The notes under the pieces were generated by a model. That model saw nothing but the letters and a program-made list of their open reading frames with translations. It was not told where the DNA came from and did not search any database. This document shows, piece by piece, positions 54,842-63,433 of a stretch of 64,000 nucleotides of DNA; the first letter of the stretch is position 1; each line of letters starts with the position of its first letter. The stretch comes from Marinobacter maritimus (GTDB lineage: Bacteria; Pseudomonadota; Gammaproteobacteria; Pseudomonadales; Oleiphilaceae): NCBI RefSeq assembly GCF_007671675.1, contig NZ_VCGW01000003.1:434001-498000 (forward strand), given 5' to 3'. Both the position numbers and the translations under genes were made by a program.

Positions 54842-55645
54842 ATGAGCGTTAAACTGAACCATAGAATTACCGGAGAAGGGCCCCCCGTGATCCTGTTACA
54901 CGGCGTGTTCGGGTCTCTCGAGAACCTTGGCGGTATTGCGCGGAAACTGCATGGCGAGTGGCAGGTCCATGCCCTGGATCAGCGTAACCATGGCAGCTCC
55001 CCCCATACGGATACCATGGATTACCCTTCTATGGCAGCGGATGTGGTGGCGTATATGGATGAGCAGGGGATCGAAAAAGCCTGCCTGTTGGGGCATTCGA
55101 TGGGCGGAAAAGTCGCCATGCAGGTTGCTTTGCAAGCACCTGAACGCGTCGAGAAACTGATTGTTGCAGACATTTCGCCCGTGTCTTACAAGGCTGGCCA
55201 CGACGCCATCCTCGACGGATTGAAACAGATCGACTTGAGTAATGCGCGTTCGCGCAGGGATGCTGATGCACAGTTGGCCCAGTTTGTGGAGATGGCAGCT
55301 ACTCGGCAGTTTTTGCTTATGAACCTTGAGCGCATCCCGAAGGAGGAGCAGACCAGTGATGGCGCGGTGTATCGGTGGCGCCTGAACCTGAATGCGATCG
55401 AAGCCTGCTACGCCAATCTGGCCAAGGCGCCCGAAGCAGGTGCCCCTTTTAACGGCCCGGTTCTGTTTCTGAAAGGTGCCGATTCCGCTTATATCCAGGA
55501 AAAACACCGGGATGAGATCTACCGGCTGTTTCCGCATGCTCAGTTAAACGTTATTGAGGGCGCCGGGCACTGGCTGCACGCTGAGAAAACGGACACGTTT
55601 GTAGCGCTTTGCCGGCGGTTTCTGGAAGGTCGTGATGCAGATTGA
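54842..55645 (+). CDS. Alpha/beta hydrolase (YbfF-type esterase)
   Basis: A 267-residue alpha/beta hydrolase. The oxyanion region is LLHGVFGSLENLGG, the nucleophile is in GHSMGGK, and the catalytic histidine is in GAGHWLHAEK. DQRNHGSSPHTDTMDY is typical of the YbfF acyl-CoA esterase group. The substrate is not determined by sequence. The ATG at 54842 begins MSVKLNHRITGEG, a normal start; the longer frame from 54719 reads through the terminator. Confidence 0.88.
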   Translation: MSVKLNHRITGEGPPVILLHGVFGSLENLGGIARKLHGEWQVHALDQRNHGSSPHTDTMDYPSMAADVVAYMDEQGIEKACLLGHSMGGKVAMQVALQAPERVEKLIVADISPVSYKAGHDAILDGLKQIDLSNARSRRDADAQLAQFVEMAATRQFLLMNLERIPKEEQTSDGAVYRWRLNLNAIEACYANLAKAPEAGAPFNGPVLFLKGADSAYIQEKHRDEIYRLFPHAQLNVIEGAGHWLHAEKTDTFVALCRRFLEGRDAD

Positions 55646-55685
55646 ACACCGGTAACAAGGAACGGATAACGGGCAGGCTTAAAGT

Positions 55686-56768
55686 ATGAAGTACTTAATG
55701 GCAGGTTTACTGGTTTTATTCCTCTTGCTGGGTGGGTTTCTCCTGGCGCCGCCACCTATCGACGCCCAAGCATGGCAGCCGCCGGTACCTGAACCCATGA
55801 CCGGTTTGCTGGCACCTAATGAACACCTGCGCGAAGCAGAGTTGTTGGCGCTGGGGCAGGTCTATGGGCCTGAAGACACAACCGTCAACTCGGACGGCGT
55901 GGTTTTTGCGGGAACCCAGGACGGGTTCATTGTGCGCGTGTTTCCGGACGGTCGAATTGAAAACTGGCTTTCCACAGAAGGCCGTCCCCTTGGGATGGTA
56001 TTTGATCCAGAGGGGAACCTGATTGTTGCCGATGCCTGGAAAGGGCTTCTCTCTATCACGCCGGATGGCGATATCACGGTGCTTGCCACTGAGGCTGAAG
56101 GCGTTCCCTTCCGGTTCACCGACGATGTTGATATTGCAGCCGATGGCCGGATCTATTTCACCGATGCCAGCTCCCGCTTCTACCAACCGGACTACCAACT
56201 CGACCTGTTGGAAATGAGGCCCCATGGCCGGCTCCTACGGTACTCCCCGAAAACCGGTGAGACAGAAGTTCTGCTGGGCAACATGCACTTTGCCAACGGT
56301 GTTGCCGTGGCACCGGGCGGCGATTATGTGCTGGTAAACGAAACCTGGAAGTACCGCATTCTGCGCTACTGGATCAACGGCCCCAAAGCCGGCCAGTCGG
56401 AGGTGTTTGCGGACAATCTGCCCGGGTTCAACGATAACCTTGCGGTGGACGAACAAGGCCGATTCTGGGTGGCGTTTCCTGCGCCACGCAATGCCAGTAT
56501 TGATAGCTTGCATCCTACCCCCTGGCTTAAGGAACTGGTCGCCAAACTGCCGCAAAGCCTGCAGCCCGCACCCATGGAATATGGTCTCGTTGTGGCGTTC
56601 GACAGTGAGGGCAATGTGATCACCAGCCTTCATGACACCAGTGGTACGCACCTTCAGGAAATCACGTCAGTGAATCCCCATGATGGTTATCTGTACTTCG
56701 GTTCACTTCACAATGACCGCATAGGGCGCTTGCCGTTGCGTGATATTCCGGGCCTTGGAGAGCCTTAA
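55686..56768 (+). CDS. SMP-30/strictosidine synthase-like beta-propeller protein
   Basis: A 360-residue protein with an N-terminal membrane anchor (about residues 4-22) and a six-bladed beta-propeller of the gluconolactonase/strictosidine synthase superfamily. PEDTTVNSDGVVFAGTQDG and FTDDVDIAADGRIYFTDASS mark blades, and NGVAVAPGGDYVLVNET contains the conserved calcium-site asparagine. Bacterial members are probably lactonases or esterases. It lies in a compact row with the hydrolase and the thioesterase, overlapping the latter by one base. Confidence 0.82.
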   Translation: MKYLMAGLLVLFLLLGGFLLAPPPIDAQAWQPPVPEPMTGLLAPNEHLREAELLALGQVYGPEDTTVNSDGVVFAGTQDGFIVRVFPDGRIENWLSTEGRPLGMVFDPEGNLIVADAWKGLLSITPDGDITVLATEAEGVPFRFTDDVDIAADGRIYFTDASSRFYQPDYQLDLLEMRPHGRLLRYSPKTGETEVLLGNMHFANGVAVAPGGDYVLVNETWKYRILRYWINGPKAGQSEVFADNLPGFNDNLAVDEQGRFWVAFPAPRNASIDSLHPTPWLKELVAKLPQSLQPAPMEYGLVVAFDSEGNVITSLHDTSGTHLQEITSVNPHDGYLYFGSLHNDRIGRLPLRDIPGLGEP

Positions 56769-57232
56769 TGACAGAGCAAAAACCAATACATTGGGATCTT
56801 CCCGACCCCTTCACTCTTGAGATTCTGGTGGTCGAAGACGATACCGACGAGCTTGGGCATGCCAATAATGTGGTTTATGTGCGCTGGCTGGAAGATATCA
56901 GTTGGGCGCATGTCAAGAGCCTGGGTATGACTTGGGAACTGCATGAGGCCACGGGCAAGGCCATGGCGATCACCCGTACCGAGATTGATTATCTTGCGGC
57001 CGCCAACCCCGGTGATCGGCTGATCATGGGCACCTGGCTCACCGGCTTTGATGGCCGCTTCCGTTCTGAGAGACAGTTCCAGCTGGTACGCCCGAAAGAC
57101 GGGAAAACTCTGGTTCGGGCGGTGTCGACCCATGCCTGTGTCGATCTCAAAACCCAGCGCCCCTCGCGCGCACCGAAAGAGTTTGCAGATATTATGGCTG
57201 CAGCCTGTGTTAGCGGAGGAAAAGGCCTGTAG
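56768..57232 (+). CDS. Acyl-CoA thioesterase, 4HBT hot-dog family
   Basis: This 154-residue hot-dog fold thioesterase has the catalytic segment DDTDELGHANNVVYVRWLEDISW near residues 23-45 and the central GDRLIMGTWL. These enzymes cleave acyl-CoA thioesters; specificity cannot be read from the sequence. Its ATG overlaps the TAA of the beta-propeller gene, so they are probably coupled, and a fatty acid or ester metabolism role for this row is an inference. Confidence 0.85.
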   Translation: MTEQKPIHWDLPDPFTLEILVVEDDTDELGHANNVVYVRWLEDISWAHVKSLGMTWELHEATGKAMAITRTEIDYLAAANPGDRLIMGTWLTGFDGRFRSERQFQLVRPKDGKTLVRAVSTHACVDLKTQRPSRAPKEFADIMAAACVSGGKGL

Positions 57233-57333
57233 CCTGTCTGAGTCACTATTGCCCGCAACTTCTGGTAACCTGAAGTACGACAGAATATCCCGTCGCAATC
57301 CGTCACTATCAGCGCCCTATTCCGGAGATACCC

Positions 57334-58317
57334 ATGGATACATCTATTGATCAGCATTCCGAATCGTCCATGAAAAAGGTGGTCTACCGCCAGTTTGGTG
57401 AGCGTGATGTTCTGCAGGTCGTAAGCTCGGATATGCCTTCACCGCAAGAAGGCGAAGTTCTGATCCGCGTTCACGGTGCCGGGCTGAACCCCATCGATTG
57501 GAAAACCCGCAAAGGGTTCGGGTTTGTGGCGCAGCAGATTGAAAGCTCGCTGCCGTGGACACCGGGATACGATGTGGCCGGGGAAGTGGTTGCCATCGGA
57601 GATGGCGTAACGACTTTGGCGCCCCGAGATCGGGTCATGGGAATGATTGGCTTTCCGCTGGATGGTGGAGGCTATTCCGAGTATGCCCTGGCAAGGGCGG
57701 ATGAGCTGGCTATCGTGCCGGAAGAACTCGATCTGGTAACGGCAGGGGCGCTGCCACTCGCGGCGCTAACCGCCTGGCAGGCACTGTTTGAAGTGGCCAA
57801 GCTTGAGCCCGGGCAAAAGATTCTGGTGCACGCGGGCGCCGGAGGCGTGGGGCACCTGGCAGTGCAGTTCGCGTTGGCACGGGGCGCCCATGTTATTGCA
57901 ACGGCTTCAGCGGGTAACCGGGATTTTCTTGCAGAACTTGGTGTTCATGAAGTTATTGATTATCACACCACCGATATCGCCGATGAGTGTTATGGGTTGG
58001 ATGTGGTGCTGGATCTGGTTGGTGGCGACACAGGTAAGCGGTCCCTGCGCACCTTGGGTGAGAATGGCATGCTGGTTACAGTCCCTACTATTACTGCAGA
58101 TGAGATCATCAGTGCGGCCGAAGAGTTGGGATTGAAAGCGCACGGTATGACCGTTCGTCCGGATGTGTTTCATCTGGATGAAATTGCCGAGCTTATCGAA
58201 GATGGCGACGTGAAGGTGCACATAGAGAAGGCGTTTTCGCTTGACCAGGTCGCACAGGCCCACGAACTTCTTGAAGGTGGGCATGTGCGCGGCAAGCTGG
58301 TGCTGGACTGCCGCTAG
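57334..58317 (+). CDS. NADP-dependent zinc-free oxidoreductase (MDR superfamily)
   Basis: A 327-residue medium-chain dehydrogenase/reductase of the quinone oxidoreductase type. It lacks the structural and catalytic zinc cysteines. The NADPH motif is HAGAGGVGHLAVQFA. ATG at 57334 has CGGAGA at good spacing; an internal ATG at 57370 (MKKVVYRQF) starts closer to the family norm but has no ribosome binding site. It follows the thioesterase with a gap of about 100 bp and converges with the antiporter. Confidence 0.87.
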   Translation: MDTSIDQHSESSMKKVVYRQFGERDVLQVVSSDMPSPQEGEVLIRVHGAGLNPIDWKTRKGFGFVAQQIESSLPWTPGYDVAGEVVAIGDGVTTLAPRDRVMGMIGFPLDGGGYSEYALARADELAIVPEELDLVTAGALPLAALTAWQALFEVAKLEPGQKILVHAGAGGVGHLAVQFALARGAHVIATASAGNRDFLAELGVHEVIDYHTTDIADECYGLDVVLDLVGGDTGKRSLRTLGENGMLVTVPTITADEIISAAEELGLKAHGMTVRPDVFHLDEIAELIEDGDVKVHIEKAFSLDQVAQAHELLEGGHVRGKLVLDCR

Positions 58318-58321
58318 GCGC

Positions 58322-60244
58322 TCAGTTTCTTGGTGCAGAGCTTTCTGTTGAAGGCTCTTCACCTGGGACTGAAGGATTTTTATCGGGAGCTGTCGGCTCC
58401 TTCCCAAGAGCTGAAGGCTCTACGCCATTTCCCTTGTCTTTTCGCTCTTTGCGATTCTGGGGGGGTACCAGGCTGATCAGTATCCAGTCGTCATCGGGTT
58501 TCAGGTCGTCCATGCTGCGAACTGGCTTGATACGGCTCTTGCTGTCGAATATAAACAACACCAGAGCCTGGCCCTGGTATTTCGCCAGAAAGTCGTTGTA
58601 CTCAAATTCTTCGCTGAGCTGGGTGGTTTTTATCGAGTAACCCTGGCTCGCCAGGCTGGCGAGTTTGGCATAGCTTATGTCGTTGAACAGGCCGCGGGTC
58701 ATCTGGATTTTACCCGCCGTCTGGTGTCGCGCCTTTTGATCCTGATCGCCTTCCGAAAGGCTGAACACATTGGTGTCACCGAACCAGTCCAGAAAGTGGT
58801 AAGTCGCCAGCGAGTTCATGTGTTTGTAGGGCGAGATAACCAGTAGGTTACCGATTCCCGTGAGGTCAAGGTGGGTTGAAGCATGCTCGGAAACCGGGTT
58901 GCCAAAGTACACCTTCAGATTATCCATCCGCGCCTGGCGCACGTTCTCCCAGTTGGTGTCAGCCAGGGCAACCGGCACTTCATGCTTTTTTAACGCCTGC
59001 CCGATCATGCGGGCAACCGGGTTAGCGCCGAGAATCAGAAATCCATACTCTGCAGGCTCAGTAACTTTCAGCAGCCGGGCGATAGGCCGGGCTGTCAGGC
59101 TTTGCAGGGTAACGGTGGCAATAATCAGTACAAACACCATGGGTACGAGGGCTGCCGCGCTTTCGTAGCCAAGCTTCTGTAGTTGAAACGCAAACAGGGC
59201 AGAAACCGCCGCAGCCACAATGCCTCTGGGCGCAATCCAGCTCAGAAACAGTTTTTCCCGCCAGTTCAGGCCGGTGCCGATCGCTGATAGGAATACGCTA
59301 AGCGGCCGGGCAACAAGCATCAGCACTGCCAGCACCACGGCCAAGCCCCAGCCCAGATCCGCAATAGCAGCGAATTCTACCCGCGCCGCCAGAATGATAA
59401 ACAGAGCCGAAATCAGCAGTACGCTCAGGGATTCCTTGAATTCAAGAATGCTGTCGACGGAGACCTGCTTCATGTTGGCCATCCAGATACCCATCACCGT
59501 TACCGTGAGCAGGCCGGACTCGTGGGCCATTTCATTGGAGAATGCATAGACGCCCAGCATGAAGGTGAGCGTGGCGGCGTTGTGCAGATAATGCGGCATA
59601 AGGTGTTTGCGCAATACCAGGCCATTCAGATAGCCGGCCAGGGCTCCGAGGACGAAACCGATCAGCAGGGTTTTGCCAAAAATATACAGGGAGTGACCAA
59701 ACACATTGCCCTGGCCCCAGGAAACAATACCCTCGAATACCAGAACGGCCAGCAAGGCGCCCACTGGATCAATGATAATGCCTTCCCAGCGCAGAATATT
59801 CGCCAGTTTGGCGCTCGGGCGCACGGAGCGGAGCAGCGGTGCAATAACCGTTGGGCCGGTAACAATGGAAATAGCGCCAAAGAGCATGGCGACGGCCCAG
59901 GAAATGTCCAGAACCCAGCGTGCCGCCAAGGTGCCGATAATGCCGGTGACGATGGAACCAACAGGTATGAGATTGCGGGCCATTTTGCTGTGCCCGCGAA
60001 TTTCATCAAAACGCAGGGTCAGGCTGCCTTCAAACAGAATGATGGCAACGGCCAGTGAAACCATCGGAAACAGCAGGTCACCGAACACCTCGTCCGGATT
60101 GAGAAAGCCCAGCACCGGGCCGACGAGAATCCCTCCGGCAAGCAGAAACAAAATGGCCGGTACTCGCACACGCCAGGCGAGCCACTGAAAAGATAATGAG
60201 AGGATGCCAATGCTTGCAAGAATTACGACTGTACTGGCTGGCAT
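58322..60244 (-). CDS. Cation:proton antiporter (CPA1/NhaP-like) with C-terminal TrkA-N-like domain
   Basis: A 640-residue protein with about 12 membrane helices (residues 5-390) of the monovalent cation/proton antiporter fold. The core segment is ISIVTGPTVIAPLLRSVRPS, then WEGIIIDPVGALLAVLVFE with the ion-binding aspartate. From about residue 400 a nucleotide-binding-like cytoplasmic domain begins (EYGFLILGANPVARMIG). The last 40 residues are a proline/glutamate-rich tail with a loosely repeated EPSxPxK pattern. It presumably exchanges Na+ or K+ for H+ in a salty habitat. Confidence 0.88.
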   Translation of the reverse strand: MPASTVVILASIGILSLSFQWLAWRVRVPAILFLLAGGILVGPVLGFLNPDEVFGDLLFPMVSLAVAIILFEGSLTLRFDEIRGHSKMARNLIPVGSIVTGIIGTLAARWVLDISWAVAMLFGAISIVTGPTVIAPLLRSVRPSAKLANILRWEGIIIDPVGALLAVLVFEGIVSWGQGNVFGHSLYIFGKTLLIGFVLGALAGYLNGLVLRKHLMPHYLHNAATLTFMLGVYAFSNEMAHESGLLTVTVMGIWMANMKQVSVDSILEFKESLSVLLISALFIILAARVEFAAIADLGWGLAVVLAVLMLVARPLSVFLSAIGTGLNWREKLFLSWIAPRGIVAAAVSALFAFQLQKLGYESAAALVPMVFVLIIATVTLQSLTARPIARLLKVTEPAEYGFLILGANPVARMIGQALKKHEVPVALADTNWENVRQARMDNLKVYFGNPVSEHASTHLDLTGIGNLLVISPYKHMNSLATYHFLDWFGDTNVFSLSEGDQDQKARHQTAGKIQMTRGLFNDISYAKLASLASQGYSIKTTQLSEEFEYNDFLAKYQGQALVLFIFDSKSRIKPVRSMDDLKPDDDWILISLVPPQNRKERKDKGNGVEPSALGKEPTAPDKNPSVPGEEPSTESSAPRN

Positions 60245-60265
60245 AAAGATTGGGTATCCGTGTGG

Positions 60266-61057
60266 TTATTGGTTAGTGCGCCGTGCAATGCGATTTAGCA
60301 GCCGGGAGGCTGCGAACAGACCAAAACTGGCAGTCACCGGACAGGCAGCGCCAAAGCCGGACGCGCAATCCAGCCGCGAGGGGCCTGCGGTTGCAGGTTT
60401 TTGCAGGCAGACTTCGCCATCTCCGGCCGGGTACGTCAGCTGTTCTGTTGAGTATACGGCCTCAATGCCGAAGCGTCGCTTGGGATTGCGGGAGAAACCG
60501 TATTCCCGGCGCAGAAGATTACGAACCTTGGCCAATAAGGGGTCCTGAGTGGTTTTGCTGAGGTCCGCTACCAGAATTTTGGTGGGGTCTGTCTGGCCAC
60601 CCGCGCCTCCGGCGCAGATGATCGGAATTTTTCCACGCTGGCAGTGAGCAATCAGTGCGGCCTTTGGTTTTACGCTGTCGATGGCATCGATCACACCTGT
60701 CATGTCAGGCGTGATCAACTCCGTGAGGTTCTTCAGCGTGAGAAAACCAAAGTGAATTCGTATATCCGCATGAGGGTTGATGGCTTTCAATCGCTCGGCC
60801 ATGGCATCGGTCTTGGTGCGCCCGTATTGGCCTTCCAGAGCATGAAGCTGGCGGTTGGTGTTGGACACGCAGATATCATCCATATCGACCAGGGTGATGG
60901 TGCCAATGCCGCTGCGCGCCAGTGCCTCGGCCGCCCACGAACCAACACCACCCAAGCCAATCACGGCAATGTGGGCATCGTGAAAGGCGTGCAGGGCGCG
61001 GCGCCCATACAGCCGTTCAATACCGCCAAAGCGGAAAGCGTAATCGTCGGCGTTCAT
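60266..61057 (-). CDS. tcdA: tRNA threonylcarbamoyladenosine dehydratase
   Basis: A 263-residue E1-like enzyme (formerly CsdL/YgdL) that cyclises t6A37 of tRNA using ATP. The nucleotide-binding motif is VIGLGGVGSWAAEALARSGIG, then VDMDDICVSNTNRQ, and the C-terminal CASGFGAACPVTASFG is typical. The ATG at 61057 has GGAG five bases upstream; the longer frame from 61099 has no family support. It is 21 bp upstream of the antiporter gene on the same strand. Confidence 0.92.
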   Translation of the reverse strand: MNADDYAFRFGGIERLYGRRALHAFHDAHIAVIGLGGVGSWAAEALARSGIGTITLVDMDDICVSNTNRQLHALEGQYGRTKTDAMAERLKAINPHADIRIHFGFLTLKNLTELITPDMTGVIDAIDSVKPKAALIAHCQRGKIPIICAGGAGGQTDPTKILVADLSKTTQDPLLAKVRNLLRREYGFSRNPKRRFGIEAVYSTEQLTYPAGDGEVCLQKPATAGPSRLDCASGFGAACPVTASFGLFAASRLLNRIARRTNQ

Positions 61058-61258
61058 GCGATCTCCGTTCAGATCCGGGCGCAAGCCGGAGAAACTCAAA
61101 GGGCGCGATTATACCCCAGTGCCAGAGCAGACAGAAAATTCCTCTCTGGGTGATTTCAATGCTGATCCATACGGCTGTTCCAATTTCGTGGTTCACTCGT
61201 TTGTGCGGTCTGCTGTGCCAATTGTTCGTATATCGTTGTGAACACAGGGAGAGATAAC

Positions 61259-62002
61259 ATGAAGCGAATTCTGGTGGCCGGTGTGTCCGGTGCGATTGGT
61301 GGAGCCTTGGCAGAAGCGATCCTGGAACGCGATGAAGAATCTGTTGTGGTGGGCTTGTGTCGTGATCCCGGGAAGGTGCCTGAGCCATTGCGCAACCAAA
61401 GTCGGATGACACTGCTGACGTGGAATGCGGAGGATGATCAGTCACCGGATAGCGTTGCCCGGGGACTAGGAAAAATCCTTCCTGCTTCGGAGGGTATAGA
61501 TACGTTCATATACGCTGCCGGTTTGTTGCACGACAGCGATATGTTTCCCGAAAAGCGGCTGGAAGAGTTGAAAGCGGAAAGTCTTTCCCGGGCCTTTGCG
61601 GTGAATGCATCAGGCTTTGCCATACTTGTTCAGGCGCTGTTACCTTGGCTCCGCCATCGCGAGTTCAAACGGATTGTCGCCATATCTGCCAAGGTGGGTT
61701 CGATTGAGGATAACCGTATGGGGGGCTGGTATGCGTACCGAAGCTCGAAAGCCGCTCTCAACATGCTGGTTCGAACGCTTGCGGTAGAATTACCCCGCCG
61801 CTGCAAATCTGTTGCCTGTGTATCGCTGCACCCTGGAACAACCGATTCCGCCTTGAGTGACCCCTTCAAACAGTCTCTGGCGCAGCTTCAAGTGCACAGC
61901 GCCGACGACACTGCCAAAAATCTGTTAGCTGTCATTGAGGGGATAATGCCTGAAGACAATGGCCGCTTTCTGAGCTGGGACGGATCGCAGCTTCCCTGGT
62001 AG
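61259..62002 (+). CDS. SDR family oxidoreductase (CsgA-like)
   Basis: A 247-residue short-chain dehydrogenase with the NAD(P) motif GVSGAIGGAL, the catalytic Ser in IVAISAKVGS, and the YxxxK in YAYRSSKAALN. AGGGAGAG precedes the ATG; a GTG at 61238 is an alternative start. SDR proteins of this sort commonly occur in ECF11/ChrR loci; here the gene faces the chrR gene tail to tail, 25 bp away. Substrate not known. Confidence 0.88.
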   Translation: MKRILVAGVSGAIGGALAEAILERDEESVVVGLCRDPGKVPEPLRNQSRMTLLTWNAEDDQSPDSVARGLGKILPASEGIDTFIYAAGLLHDSDMFPEKRLEELKAESLSRAFAVNASGFAILVQALLPWLRHREFKRIVAISAKVGSIEDNRMGGWYAYRSSKAALNMLVRTLAVELPRRCKSVACVSLHPGTTDSALSDPFKQSLAQLQVHSADDTAKNLLAVIEGIMPEDNGRFLSWDGSQLPW

Positions 62003-62027
62003 AAAGCGGTAATCGGGGTGTCAAAAA

Positions 62028-62666
62028 TCACCTTATGAAGGGGTTGAGCATCCGGGTGAAGGTTCCGGTCAACTTGACCGGTGCGCTCAGCACAGAAAGT
62101 GTTATGCAATCTTCGCATCCAACCGCGACCGGCTTGTGTTCATCCTGGTCGGTCAGAACGACAAAGTCCCACTGGTTGAAAACGCCATTCTGATCAGCGA
62201 AAGCACCTTGTAACACGATGGTCGTTTCAGTACCCCGATGGGTGTGTGCGGGCGCTTTGCCTCCGGATACCAATTTTTGCAAAACCACCTGCTCATTCTG
62301 GCCGGGAAATTTCTCGGTTATATCCAGCACACTGACATCACCCAGCTGGCGCTTCCAGGGCAGGTTGTTAATGTCCTCTCCCAGCAATTTCTGGAGAATA
62401 CTGATTCTGGGTGCAGGTTTTGCCGCAGGTTGGGGCGTTGGGGAGCTGTCTATTTTTGCCAGAATGCGGTCAAACATTGACTCGGAGACGCTGACTTTCG
62501 GCTGCTGCTCCATCATCACAGCGCCCAGGCTGTCGAGAGTATCTGCCCGGCTGCGGCAAAGGGAGCATTCGTTGAGGTGCAACCGGATGCACAGGGCATG
62601 AGGTTCGCTCAAATTGCCTGCACTGTATTCCATCAGGCTCATGCTTTCGGGGTGGTGCCGTGTCAT
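62028..62666 (-). CDS. chrR: ChrR family anti-sigma factor
   Basis: A 212-residue anti-sigma factor. The N-terminal zinc anti-sigma domain has a histidine near residue 28-30 and the pair C35/C38 region (HLNECSLCRS). The C-terminal cupin-like domain has the HTHRGTE metal motif. In Rhodobacter ChrR holds RpoE inactive until singlet oxygen triggers its release. It overlaps the sigma gene by four bases (ATGA), as expected for a stoichiometric pair. Confidence 0.92.
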   Translation of the reverse strand: MTRHHPESMSLMEYSAGNLSEPHALCIRLHLNECSLCRSRADTLDSLGAVMMEQQPKVSVSESMFDRILAKIDSSPTPQPAAKPAPRISILQKLLGEDINNLPWKRQLGDVSVLDITEKFPGQNEQVVLQKLVSGGKAPAHTHRGTETTIVLQGAFADQNGVFNQWDFVVLTDQDEHKPVAVGCEDCITLSVLSAPVKLTGTFTRMLNPFIR

Positions 62667-63319
62667 GCTTTCTGGTCCTGCAAAATCACTTTCAACTTGT
62701 TCAGCGCGAGGCGCACCCGGCTTTTGACCGTGCCGAGGGGAATATTCAGTTCGTCAGCCACCATCTGGTGGGACTTCTGCTCCATATACACTTTCGCTAT
62801 CACGGTAATCTGTTCTTCTGGCAGGTGTTTCAAAGACTCTCTCACACGCCGCTCGGACATCAGGCGATGCAGTGAGGTTACGGGTTCGTTATCGTCCTCG
62901 CCCGGGATTTGCCAGAGATCTTCCGTCTCAACTTGCATCTCTGCGCTGGTACGGCGCATCTTGCGCAGCATATCGATACGCTGGTTACGTGCGATGGTGA
63001 AGATCCAGGTTGAAGCTGCGGCTTTCTGCCAGTCGTATAGACATGCTCGCCTCCAGATTGAGACAAATACTTCCTGCACCAATTCTTCAGCGTGACTGGC
63101 CATACCGTTTGCCATGGCGTAATACTTGAGCTGTGGGGCAAAGTGTTCAAACAACGAATGATAGGCTTGGCGATCCTGGCTTTTCCCCACCTTCACCAAC
63201 AGCTGGCTCCAAGGGTCCTTGCGGCCCTCACCACGTGTTGGTTTCTGATCCAGTGTGGACACCGGACGCTCCTTGACTGTCGAATGATTTAATATTGTTA
63301 CATTGCCCATTGTATGCAC
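62663..63319 (-). CDS. rpoE: ECF sigma factor, RpoE/ECF11 type
   Basis: A 218-residue group IV sigma factor. Region 2 includes FAPQLKYYAMANGMASHAEELVQEVFVSIW and STWIFTIARNQRIDMLRK; region 4 includes LPEEQITVIAKVYMEQKSHQMVADELNIPLGTVKSRVRLAL. Paired with chrR, it is the singlet-oxygen type of Rhodobacter, not the envelope-stress RpoE of E. coli. A promoter like that recognised by Rhodobacter RpoE lies 25-54 bases upstream, so autoregulation is likely. Confidence 0.9.
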   Translation of the reverse strand: MHTMGNVTILNHSTVKERPVSTLDQKPTRGEGRKDPWSQLLVKVGKSQDRQAYHSLFEHFAPQLKYYAMANGMASHAEELVQEVFVSIWRRACLYDWQKAAASTWIFTIARNQRIDMLRKMRRTSAEMQVETEDLWQIPGEDDNEPVTSLHRLMSERRVRESLKHLPEEQITVIAKVYMEQKSHQMVADELNIPLGTVKSRVRLALNKLKVILQDQKA

Positions 63320-63343
63320 TCGCCCGGGGTTTGTCAGTTCTGG

Positions 63344-63373
63344 TACTTACGCGCCGGCTCTTTGTGCAGATCA
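63344..63373 (-). promoter_or_regulatory. Probable ECF11-dependent promoter of rpoE-chrR
   Basis: Read on the minus strand, TGATCT (63373-63368) and TAAGTA (63349-63344) are separated by 18 bases. The Rhodobacter RpoE consensus, as I know it, is TGATCC-N18-TAAGA. The match lies close upstream of the sigma gene and supports positive autoregulation. Confidence 0.65.
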
Positions 63374-63433
63374 ACTTGATGTAAAAGTTATTTTGTAACC
63401 CGGGTGATTTTTGTTCTGCTATTCAGAGAAACC

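Noticed and set aside
59522..60058. 178-codon plus-strand ORF rich in Gly, Asn and Gln
   Set aside because: Antisense to the antiporter's membrane segments, which produces this composition; no support as a gene.
61162..61191. TGATCC upstream of the SDR as a second ECF11 promoter
   Set aside because: The base run 18 nt downstream (CGTGGT) does not resemble TAAGTA, so the -35-like hexamer alone is not enough.
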